From Candidatus Segatella albertsiae (GTDB lineage Bacteria; Bacteroidota; Bacteroidia; Bacteroidales; Bacteroidaceae): a DNA stretch of 24,485 nucleotides. The translations under genes and the position numbers were made by a program. The DNA is taken from the NCBI GenBank assembly GCA_002451555.1, contig DKCU01000077.1, positions 1-24,485 on the forward strand, written 5' to 3'. Positions 13,672-20,208 of the stretch are shown here, piece after piece. The number at the start of each line of letters is the position of its first letter. The first letter of the stretch is position 1. The notes under the pieces were generated by a model. The model saw nothing but the letters and a program-made list of their open reading frames with translations, searched no databases and was not told where the DNA came from.

Positions 13672-16242
13672 TTATTTGATGACAATCTCTTTTACGAATG
13701 GCTTGTCGAAACCTTCTACATAGAATTTCACCTTGGCTATTCCTTTTTGTGTGGTAGATTGCAAGCGGGCGAAACCTTCGCCGAAATAGGTCTTCAGCTC
13801 GGTGGTTCGCCATGAATCCATCCTACGCATATCGCCAGTCTCAACGCCTAGCAAACGGATAGGGCCCTCAACCTCAACTCGGAATTTCTTGGGTTGCATC
13901 TGTTGGATGCGTCCTTCCTTGTCCACCAGTGTGAGGCGGATATGGGAAACCGTACTCCATGGAGTGATAGAATGCTTGTTCCCTTTGTCGTTTTTGTTGT
14001 TGCTATTGCCATTAGGCAATGCAGCAACTTCCGAGTAATCAGGCTTGGCGGCTCTCAGAGTCGTATAGTCGGCATCCAATCTTACATCTGCCACCGGACC
14101 ATGATTGATGAGCGAATCTCTCATCACTTCCTTTCCGTCCTTATATCCGATGGCCAGTACCTTGCCTTGTCGGGCAGGCAACTGGATGGTGATGCAATGG
14201 TCGTTGTAGTCTGCGGTCTTGCGTGGCTTCAGTGGCAACTGAGGATTGCTCCACATCGGGAAGAAGAATTGTACCGAGTCGCAGGTGGTATAGCACCTTA
14301 CTTCCACGCATCGGGAGTCGGTGTATGGCAAGTCCCAAGTATCAGCCATCGGTGGGTATTGCCAATGGTCGGTTCCCATCGCCTGGTCGAAGCAGTTGTC
14401 GCGAACCACGAGTTTCAGATAGTCTTTGTCGGGGTTCCAAGCAGGATGATAGAATGCAGCCTGTGGACGTTCCTTCAAGGTCATGTCGAACGGACAGGAG
14501 CACCAACCCTTGGCTGGCCAAGGCGATGACTCGCCGAGATAATCGACACCAGCCCAAACGAAAGAGCCAGCGATAAAAGGATTCTCTTCCACGAAATGCC
14601 ATGGATTGTGTTCCACGAAATCGCGAACCAAGTTCTCTCTTAGGCCTGAATAATATACGAAGGCTTCGCTCACAAACATCTTGCGCTGAGGAAAGCGCTT
14701 GTGGTCGGCTATCATTCGAGGCTCCAGATAGTTGTAGCCCACGAGGTCGGCAACGTCGGCAATCTTGTCCTCGAATCCCTGTTGGCAAGCGAGCATCGTA
14801 GGGCGAGTTGGGTCTAGTTGCTTCACGATGGCGTTCAGTTCCTTGGCTCTGTTTACGCCCTTGTCGTCCTTGTTCCAAGCCTCATGCACCTCGTTGCCAA
14901 TGCTCCACACGATGACGGAAGGATGATTTCGGTCTCTCAATACCATGTCGGCGATGTCTTGGTGGGCGTACTCATCGTAGAATGGTTCGTAATAGCCCGA
15001 TTTCCATTTGTCGAATGCCTCGTCTAGAACCAACAATCCCAAGGTATCGCAGATGTTCAGAAACTCAGGCGAAGGTGGATTGTGGGAGCATCGGATGGCA
15101 TTGCAACCTATCTCCTTCATCGCCTTCAAGCGACGAGCCCAAACTTCCTCGGGTACGGCGACTCCCAGGCTTCCAGCGTCTTGATGCAAGCACATGCCTT
15201 TGAGTTTCATATTCTTGCCGTTTAGGTAGAAGCCCGTGTTGGCATCGAAACGAATGTCACGGAAACCGAAAGGTGTCTCCACCTCGTCCACGAGTTTTCC
15301 CTTGCTGTCTTTCACTTGTGTCAAGAGGGTATAGAGCGTAGGGGAGTCTGTGCTCCATAGTTGTGGGTTTTTGACAAGAAGCTGGGTTGTCGAAGAAGAG
15401 GCAACCTTCCTGCCGTTCTTGTCGAGGATGATGTGCGAGACCTTGCAACCGGCATCGCCTTCCACTTCTGTTTGTACATTCACGGTTCCGTCGGTCTTTG
15501 CCGTCACGAAGATGCCGTGCTCCTTGATGTGTGTTGGGTTGTTCATCTGCAACCAAACGTGGCGATAGATGCCCGAGCCTGTGTACCAGCGAGATTGTTC
15601 CTCTCTATCCACGTGGACTACAAGGCGATTTTTCCCCATCTTATTAATATGTGGGGTGATGTCGTAAGAGAATCCCGTATATCCATACATGTGATGTCCC
15701 AGTCGATGACCGTTCAGCCAGATGGTGGCACGATGATAGACTCCATCGAAGTGGATGCTAAGTTGCTCGCCTTGTGCCAACTTCTTCTGATAATCAGCAG
15801 GCAAAGTGAAGTCCTTGGCATAGATGCCTTGTCCACCAGACAGATAGCCCGCCGATCCTCCCACTTTCGGGTCGAAAGGTAGTTCGATGCTCCAGTCGTG
15901 TGGAATGGTCACGTTTCTGAAACTTTTGTTGGATGATAACGATGACGACAATGTCGATGTCGTGGCTTGCGAGGAAGTGATTTCGCTTGCGGTTACTTGT
16001 GCCTGTTCAGGCTCGGTATCATCGGTTACTTTCGTCTTTTTTCCGGTTGAGGTATTGGACGATAAGTTTGGGTTGCTGATGCCAAGAGTATGGAGCACCT
16101 GCGATGCCTCTGCATGGTTGGCGCAGAGCTTGAAGGTCCAGCCCTGGTCGAAGGTGCATTGTATGCGCTTCTTGTTGGCGGCATTCATTCCCAGGCAGAA
16201 AGATGCCATGAGGAACGACAGGATGATGATTCTTTTCTTCAT
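13672..16242 (-). CDS. Secreted GH2 beta-galactosidase-like enzyme
   Basis: 856 residues from the ATG at 16242. I chose this start because MKKRIIILSFLMASFCLG gives a standard signal peptide; an in-frame ATG at 16272, directly after the stop of the DUF3237 gene, would add ten residues. Domain order: sugar-binding beta-sandwich (TIPHDWSIELPF, GYTGFSYDIT), Ig-like domain, GH2 barrel (CNAIRCSHNPP, then the acid/base glutamate in VIVWSIGNEVHE, then the likely nucleophile glutamate in MFVSEAF, 75 residues later), DUF4982-like and further C-terminal beta domains. It probably removes terminal beta-galactosyl units in the periplasm; other GH2 activities are possible. A Ser/Thr-rich insert of about 50 residues interrupts the first domain. 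It is the second gene of a two-gene unit. Confidence 0.9.
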   Translation of the reverse strand: MKKRIIILSFLMASFCLGMNAANKKRIQCTFDQGWTFKLCANHAEASQVLHTLGISNPNLSSNTSTGKKTKVTDDTEPEQAQVTASEITSSQATTSTLSSSLSSNKSFRNVTIPHDWSIELPFDPKVGGSAGYLSGGQGIYAKDFTLPADYQKKLAQGEQLSIHFDGVYHRATIWLNGHRLGHHMYGYTGFSYDITPHINKMGKNRLVVHVDREEQSRWYTGSGIYRHVWLQMNNPTHIKEHGIFVTAKTDGTVNVQTEVEGDAGCKVSHIILDKNGRKVASSSTTQLLVKNPQLWSTDSPTLYTLLTQVKDSKGKLVDEVETPFGFRDIRFDANTGFYLNGKNMKLKGMCLHQDAGSLGVAVPEEVWARRLKAMKEIGCNAIRCSHNPPSPEFLNICDTLGLLVLDEAFDKWKSGYYEPFYDEYAHQDIADMVLRDRNHPSVIVWSIGNEVHEAWNKDDKGVNRAKELNAIVKQLDPTRPTMLACQQGFEDKIADVADLVGYNYLEPRMIADHKRFPQRKMFVSEAFVYYSGLRENLVRDFVEHNPWHFVEENPFIAGSFVWAGVDYLGESSPWPAKGWCSCPFDMTLKERPQAAFYHPAWNPDKDYLKLVVRDNCFDQAMGTDHWQYPPMADTWDLPYTDSRCVEVRCYTTCDSVQFFFPMWSNPQLPLKPRKTADYNDHCITIQLPARQGKVLAIGYKDGKEVMRDSLINHGPVADVRLDADYTTLRAAKPDYSEVAALPNGNSNNKNDKGNKHSITPWSTVSHIRLTLVDKEGRIQQMQPKKFRVEVEGPIRLLGVETGDMRRMDSWRTTELKTYFGEGFARLQSTTQKGIAKVKFYVEGFDKPFVKEIVIK

Positions 16243-16272
16243 ATTGAAGGGGATTTTATAGTTTGTTTCCAT

Positions 16273-16812
16273 CTAATTGATTTTCCAGACTTTTAGTCCT
16301 ATCATATCTTTTTCGAAGAATGGAGTGCAGACGAAGATAGCATCGTTGAGCCAAGCATACTTACTATCCATTGGTGCTTCGAATACAGGGGAGGTCTGGA
16401 AGTAGAATCCTTGTGTGCCATCGCTGAGTTTCGGGTTGGCGAGGACTCCCACGTTTCTTACATGGATGAGAATACCGTCCGAAGTCTTGATGTTGTAGAT
16501 GGCCTCCAGACGGGTACGATTGTGAGTGGTATCCACCAGTTGGTAATCGGCACCGCCTGACAGCACTTCGCCCTTAAAGTCTTGTCCCTTTTCGTCCTTT
16601 CCCTCGAAAGTGCCGCCGATGATAGGAATGACCACTCGCTTGCCTTGTGGAATGTTTCCTACTTCCATGGCAGCAGTGCATTTTACATGCAGTGTCATGG
16701 CATAGCTGAGACGAGGAGCATTCGGCTCTTGCGCCTTGGCGTGGATGGGGCATTGTAGCAAAAGTATTGCCACGATAGCCATTACTTTGGAAATGATAGT
16801 TTTTGTTGTCAT
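16273..16812 (-). CDS. Secreted DUF3237 (UPF0311) protein
   Basis: 179 residues from the ATG at 16812; an in-frame ATG at 16827 adds five. The signal peptide MTTKTIISKVMAIVAILLLQ ends near HAKA, favouring the inner start. The mature part is a DUF3237 domain: RLSYAMTLHVKC, then IPIIGGTFEG, then GEVLSGGADYQL, then YNIKTSDGILIHVRNVGV and YFQTSPVFEAP. The family is a small beta-barrel of unknown activity. The stop codon directly abuts the alternative GH2 start (stop base 16273, ATG at 16272), so the two are surely co-transcribed and may be coupled. Pairing with a GH2 suggests an accessory role in sugar processing; this is inference. Confidence 0.85.
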   Translation of the reverse strand: MTTKTIISKVMAIVAILLLQCPIHAKAQEPNAPRLSYAMTLHVKCTAAMEVGNIPQGKRVVIPIIGGTFEGKDEKGQDFKGEVLSGGADYQLVDTTHNRTRLEAIYNIKTSDGILIHVRNVGVLANPKLSDGTQGFYFQTSPVFEAPMDSKYAWLNDAIFVCTPFFEKDMIGLKVWKIN

Positions 16813-16854
16813 ATTATATCTTGCCATAATTTATTGACATAGTTACTTTCTTTG

Positions 16855-16914
16855 TCGTTAACTCTGTCGTAAGCATTGTCACTAGCATTGTCACTGGTTG
16901 TGTCATAGTGTCTA
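16855..16914 (-). repeat. Five degenerate 12-bp units related to the repeat in the AlbA_2 gene
   Basis: On the + strand the period-12 units are TCGTTAACTCTG, TCGTAAGCATTG, TCACTAGCATTG, TCACTGGTTGTG and TCATAGTGTCTA. The first is nearly the TCGTTGACTCTG unit found inside the neighbouring gene at 17162. In one minus-strand frame they read SDNASDNAYDRVNDKESNYV and run on to a TGA that overlaps the DUF3237 ATG, but I find no start codon. Confidence 0.65.
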
Positions 16915-16935
16915 TGCTAGGGCATCTTTTGTCTT

Positions 16936-18405
16936 CTAATTTCTGGGAACCAAGAACTCCTTTCCTAGTTCTGTAAGCTTATATTTTTGAAGCCGACTGT
17001 TAGGCTTGTCTGGAATTGTAAGAGCTAAATACCCTTTGTCTATCAATGGCTTAATGTGCTTTTTGAAGGCATCGCTATGATATGCTAATCCCAAAGAACC
17101 CAAAATTTCTCTTCGTGACTTCGGCTCCATGCAAAAGCTTAAAATGTCATATATTTCTGTATCGTTGACTCTGTCGTTGACTCTGTCGTTGACTCTGTCG
17201 TTATCTCTGTTACCGATATAGTTACTCGGTAACCAGAAAGTAACACAGCTTGTGCATAAGTCGCTCTCGAAATCGACATTTCTTTCAGTAATCTTCTTCC
17301 ATTCGTTCATCATATCAAATCCGTAACCGATTGTCTCTGATATATTTACCAATCGAAACATCTTAGCGATGATTGGGTTGCGAGGATTGGAATATAGGCG
17401 ATTGCCCAGTTGCTCGATAGGCACGGGATAACCACCAGCGTTGAAGAACTCGACTCTGTCGGTATAGATATGAATGCAACTGTGTACAGTGCTCCATGGG
17501 TCGAAGTGACTGAGCATATTGACTAATGCTTCTCGCAGAATCTTGAATTGCGAGCGGTCTTCCACATTTATTCCCATATCGTTCATCTTGAAAGGAGTGT
17601 CAACGATGAGGCGCAGGCGGCGAATCATAATCTGATAATAATCCCAAAGATTGTCTTGCTCTGGCACTCGATAAGTGTATCGGGTAGCGGCTTCTTGCAC
17701 GCTTCTGCCAGGAATCTCCACCAAGTCCATCCAAAAAGTAGGTACATATCGACGTACATACTCGTATTTTCCAAAACACATCAGACCACCATAGTTCAGG
17801 TGGCCTTCCTCGTCGCAAATGCCTATTCGTTTGCAGAAATCAGAGATTTCGCCATTGGCGAGGTTAGGACGATTGCTGTATAATTTGAAGTAACCACGAT
17901 AATCCTCAATAGATTCTTTGTTGAGCATCGAAAGGTCAGTCTTAGGGAGAATCTCCTCAGACTTAATGCCGAAAGACTGATTATGGAACATAGCCGTAAT
18001 CTCGCCATTGGTCGCTCTTTGGTCGCCACTTCCAAAACGAATGAAAGTATTTTGTGGATTGTTGTAGTATATCGGTTTATGAGGAGACGAAGGTACATGG
18101 AACGCCAAAACTTTCTTGCCATCTATATGATAGAGCATTGCCTTTGCCTCCAATGGCTCGTTAAACTTTTGGGAGCGCAAAGTCCCCAAGAAGTCTTGCT
18201 CCAACTTCTCGGCATTATCGACACCGGTGATTTCAAACTTCTTGCCAGTTTGCTTGATGCCGAGCACGATCCATCCACCCGATGAGTTGGCGAATGCACC
18301 CACGGTTTCCCAAACATTCTTGGGGAGTTCGCTTTTGGCTTCCTTAGCCTCGAAGTCTTCCCATTCGATGTCGTTGATTCTCTCTATCAGTTCTTGCTTG
18401 GTCAT
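16936..18405 (-). CDS. AlbA_2 / HATPase-like / winged-helix protein
   Basis: 489 residues. The N-terminal AlbA_2 (Schlafen-type) domain spans about 14-130: WEDFEAKEAKSELPKNVWET, then FANSSGGWIVLGI, then FIRFGSGDQRAT. A central region includes a GHKL/HATPase_c_4-like block (FKILREALVNMLSHFDPW, then EFFNAGGYPVPIEQL, then ETIGYGFDMM). A C-terminal winged helix follows about residue 418. The two parts are joined by a VNDR repeat linker at about 399-416. Such proteins are annotated as ATP-binding or putative transcriptional regulators and are multicopy in Bacteroidales; their role is unknown. The start has a good AAAGGA site and lies 40 nt from a clear promoter. It is followed by the DUF3237/GH2 unit about 120 nt away. 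Confidence 0.88.
   Translation of the reverse strand: MTKQELIERINDIEWEDFEAKEAKSELPKNVWETVGAFANSSGGWIVLGIKQTGKKFEITGVDNAEKLEQDFLGTLRSQKFNEPLEAKAMLYHIDGKKVLAFHVPSSPHKPIYYNNPQNTFIRFGSGDQRATNGEITAMFHNQSFGIKSEEILPKTDLSMLNKESIEDYRGYFKLYSNRPNLANGEISDFCKRIGICDEEGHLNYGGLMCFGKYEYVRRYVPTFWMDLVEIPGRSVQEAATRYTYRVPEQDNLWDYYQIMIRRLRLIVDTPFKMNDMGINVEDRSQFKILREALVNMLSHFDPWSTVHSCIHIYTDRVEFFNAGGYPVPIEQLGNRLYSNPRNPIIAKMFRLVNISETIGYGFDMMNEWKKITERNVDFESDLCTSCVTFWLPSNYIGNRDNDRVNDRVNDRVNDTEIYDILSFCMEPKSRREILGSLGLAYHSDAFKKHIKPLIDKGYLALTIPDKPNSRLQKYKLTELGKEFLVPRN
17162..17209 (-). repeat. In-frame 12-bp tandem repeat encoding a VNDR linker
   Basis: Four units of TCGTTGACTCTG on the + strand: exact at 17162-17173, 17174-17185 and 17186-17197, and changed at two positions (TCGTTATCTCTG) at 17198-17209. 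Each encodes four residues (V-N-D-R type) between the ATPase-like part and the winged helix. Copy-number change keeps the reading frame. Confidence 0.9.
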
Positions 18406-18444
18406 GTCCTTTCGATATAATTCGATATAAAAAGTTTAATCTTG

Positions 18445-18476
18445 CAAAGATACAATTTTACTTTGATTCCTGCAAG
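18445..18476 (-). promoter_or_regulatory. Promoter of the AlbA_2 gene
   Basis: Minus strand: CTTG (18476-18473), 20 nt, then TATCTTTG (18452-18445), followed by CA. The gene starts 40 nt downstream, with AAAGGA just before the ATG. Confidence 0.7.
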
Positions 18477-18601
18477 TGTTTTTTGTTTTCTTTTTCAAAA
18501 AATGCCTTCACTTTTCGATTTTTCTTGTTGATAACCAGTAACTTTTTGTGAAGGAAAATGTGTGATGCTTTCTTGGATAAGATGATGAGACTTCGGCTTA
18601 T

Positions 18602-19201
18602 CTACTTCAAAAAATAGATGGGTGAGTGGGGCGTTCCATCCTTTACTAGAATCTCCTTGTCGCAGAAATAGTTGAGCCACTTTTGGGCGGTGTATTGCGT
18701 CAAGCCAAACTGGAAGCGCATGATCTTGCAGGTGATGTAGCGATTCTCTTGCAGATACTCCTTGATTCTTCCCAATAGTTTCTCCTCAGTATATTTCGTA
18801 GATTGGCTGGAATAGCGAGAGCGAACGAAATGTACGCCTCGTTGTACTTCTTGCAGAAAACCTGCCTCTGGGCGGAAGTTGATGCCAGTGAGTCGCACTT
18901 CCTTTCCCGTGATTTTCTTATCGGGATTATCCTCGGGCATTTCCAAACTAGCCGACATGGAGAAATATCCTATCTCAGGGATGTAGAAGCGATGTCCCAT
19001 CTGAAACTCCTGGACGGCGATGTCGTGGAGTTCAGAAAGGACTGCTGCGACATCTCCCTTGGTGAGAGAACATCTATCCTGTATCTTTTCTTGTAGTTGC
19101 TTTGCCGTCATCGGCTCATGTTGGATGAGGCGAACATACTCACGATTCTCCCCGGTGCCCTGGGAGTTGTTGAGCGTATAGAGGTCATATTTTAGTTCCA
19201 T
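18602..19201 (-). CDS. HU-HIG-like DNA-binding protein with C-terminal winged helix
   Basis: 199 residues. About 1-125 resemble the Bacteroidetes HU-related (HU-HIG) domain: an N-terminal helical part (MTAKQLQEKIQDRCSLTKGD, then VAAVLSELHDIAVQEFQMGH), the central RFYIPEIGYFSMSASLEM, and the TGKEVRLTGINFRPEAGFLQ strand pair. About 140-199 form a winged-helix-like module (TCKIMRFQFGLTQYTAQKWL). The combination suggests a nucleoid-associated or sequence-specific DNA binder. It has no signal peptide. It is transcribed divergently from the thioesterase gene across a repeat-rich control region that it may itself bind (inference). The gap to the AlbA_2 gene is about 195 nt and contains that gene's own promoter. 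Confidence 0.8.
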   Translation of the reverse strand: MELKYDLYTLNNSQGTGENREYVRLIQHEPMTAKQLQEKIQDRCSLTKGDVAAVLSELHDIAVQEFQMGHRFYIPEIGYFSMSASLEMPEDNPDKKITGKEVRLTGINFRPEAGFLQEVQRGVHFVRSRYSSQSTKYTEEKLLGRIKEYLQENRYITCKIMRFQFGLTQYTAQKWLNYFCDKEILVKDGTPHSPIYFLK

Positions 19202-19244
19202 CGTTATTATATATGTTAGTTGTTATTATTGTCTAAAAGTGATG

Positions 19245-19252
19245 CAAATATA
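19245..19252 (-). promoter_or_regulatory. -7 box of the HU-HIG gene (TATATTTG)
   Basis: Minus-strand TATATTTG followed by CATCAC, 43 nt before the ATG. The -33 region does not show TTTG. The box merges into one of six TTTGCATCA-like sites in this region. Confidence 0.55.
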
Positions 19253-19310
19253 TATAATAATGTAATACCTTGTATATGATGATGCAAAGAATTAGGTTTA
19301 TTTAAACTTT

Positions 19311-19388
19311 GACGGTCGCCAATAGACCAGTTGGCGACCACCACGTGATGACTTGACGACCGTCAGCAGAACAGATGGCGGTCGCCAA
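19311..19388. repeat. Cluster of four GGTCGCC-type sites in alternating orientation
   Basis: GACGGTCGCCAA at 19311-19322, TTGGCGACC at 19331-19339 (a 9-bp inverted partner), GACGACCGTC at 19354-19363 (inverted) and GGCGGTCGCCAAA from 19377. The GC-rich core contrasts with the AT-rich surroundings. The first two can form a 9-bp stem with an 8-nt loop. Confidence 0.7.
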
Positions 19389-19411
19389 ACCATCGCAAGA
19401 AAAGGGTTCTT

Positions 19412-19477
19412 GCATCATAAGAACTAAGTCTTTGCATCATAAGAACTAAGTCTTTACATCATAATACCTGTTTCTTT
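19412..19477 (+). repeat. Three 22-bp tandem repeats upstream of the thioesterase gene
   Basis: Unit GCATCATAAGAACTAAGTCT plus TT: exact at 19412-19433 and 19434-19455, with a degenerate third copy at 19456-19477. The 22-bp period is about two helical turns, which would place bound proteins on one face. Confidence 0.85.
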
Positions 19478-19498
19478 GCATCTTTTATCCGATATTCC

Positions 19499-19529
19499 TT
19501 GGTTGTTTCCAAAAATAATCTTACCTTTG
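19499..19529 (+). promoter_or_regulatory. Promoter of the thioesterase gene
   Basis: TTGG (19499-19502), 19 nt, then TACCTTTG (19522-19529). The ATG lies 40 nt downstream. Confidence 0.75.
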
Positions 19530-19568
19530 TCAGCATATTCATCGTAATAATAAGAAAAAGAGAAAAAT

Positions 19569-20042
19569 ATGAAGAAGATATTAAATCCATATTTGAATAA
19601 GGAGGGGTACAACTGCGTATGCTGTTCTCCCAACAATCCCATCGGATTGCATCTGGAGTTTTGGGAAGATGGCGATGATGTGCTAACTATCTGGCATCCT
19701 AGCGAAAACTACCAGGGATGGGTGAACACATTGCATGGCGGAGTCATCGGTATGCTGATGGACGAAGTGGCTGGTTGGGTCATCAACCGAAAACTACAGA
19801 CCACTGGCGTAACGATGCAACTCAACGTGAAGTACAAGAAGCCTGTGATGACCACCGATTCGCAGATTACCATTCGTGGGCATATCACCAACCAACGTCG
19901 CAACATCGTGACCATCCAGCTTTCGCTCGAAAACTCGAAGGGGGAGGTTTGCGATGAGGCTGAGGCTATCTATTATACTTTTGGCGAAGACAAAGCCAAG
20001 GAAATGGGATTTGATGGTTGTAAGGTTGAAGGTGAGGAATAA
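19569..20042 (+). CDS. PaaI-type hotdog-fold thioesterase
   Basis: 157 residues with the hotdog fold of the PaaI/YbgC-like acyl-CoA thioesterases. NYQGWVNTLHGGVIGMLMDE carries the HGG motif at the start of the hotdog helix and the acidic residue that follows; NVKYKKPVMTTDSQITIRGH and the last strands complete the sheet. An N-terminal CVCCSPNNPIGLHLEF segment with a cysteine pair is common in this subgroup. It would hydrolyse a cytoplasmic acyl-CoA; the substrate is unknown. It has its own strong promoter and is divergent from the HU-HIG gene, sharing its control region. Confidence 0.88.
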   Translation: MKKILNPYLNKEGYNCVCCSPNNPIGLHLEFWEDGDDVLTIWHPSENYQGWVNTLHGGVIGMLMDEVAGWVINRKLQTTGVTMQLNVKYKKPVMTTDSQITIRGHITNQRRNIVTIQLSLENSKGEVCDEAEAIYYTFGEDKAKEMGFDGCKVEGEE

Positions 20043-20144
20043 TATCCTTCATCAAAAGTCGTTGCTATTCAGATGAATAGATGAAAAAGTGAAGGAACTT
20101 TCAAGTTTCTTTTCAAAAACAAATATAGAATCAGTCGGAAATAT

Positions 20145-20175
20145 TTGGTGGTTCCAATATAAAGTTGTATTTTTG
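20145..20175 (+). promoter_or_regulatory. Promoter of the AAA-ATPase-like/PD-(D/E)XK gene
   Basis: TTGG (20145-20148), 19 nt, then TATTTTTG (20168-20175), followed by CA. The ATG is 34 nt downstream. Confidence 0.78.
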
Positions 20176-20208
20176 CAGAATAAGATTACGGATTAAGCAA
20201 TAAACATC

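Larger units (their letters stand above)
19239..19484. promoter_or_regulatory. Six TTTGCATCA-like sites in the divergent control region
   Basis: The gene-free stretch 19202-19568 holds TTTGCATCAT at 19431-19440; TTTACATCAT at 19453-19462; TTTGCATCTT at 19475-19484; a TCTTGCATCAT at 19408-19418; and two minus-strand copies at 19239-19248 and 19279-19288. Copies lie on both sides and in both orientations, as operators do. Confidence 0.5.

Noticed and set aside
14342..14878. 178-codon same-strand alternative frame inside the GH2 gene
   Set aside because: Arg/Gly/Ser-rich out-of-frame reading of the GH2 coding sequence, with no motif.
18505..18554. Inverted repeat CCTTCAC / GTGAAGG after the HU-HIG gene
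   Set aside because: Only 7 bp with a loop of more than 30 nt and no T-run; too weak to call a terminator.
19412..19477. Possible CRISPR-like array
   Set aside because: 22-bp units abut without spacers and the third copy is degenerate; a regulatory tandem repeat fits better.
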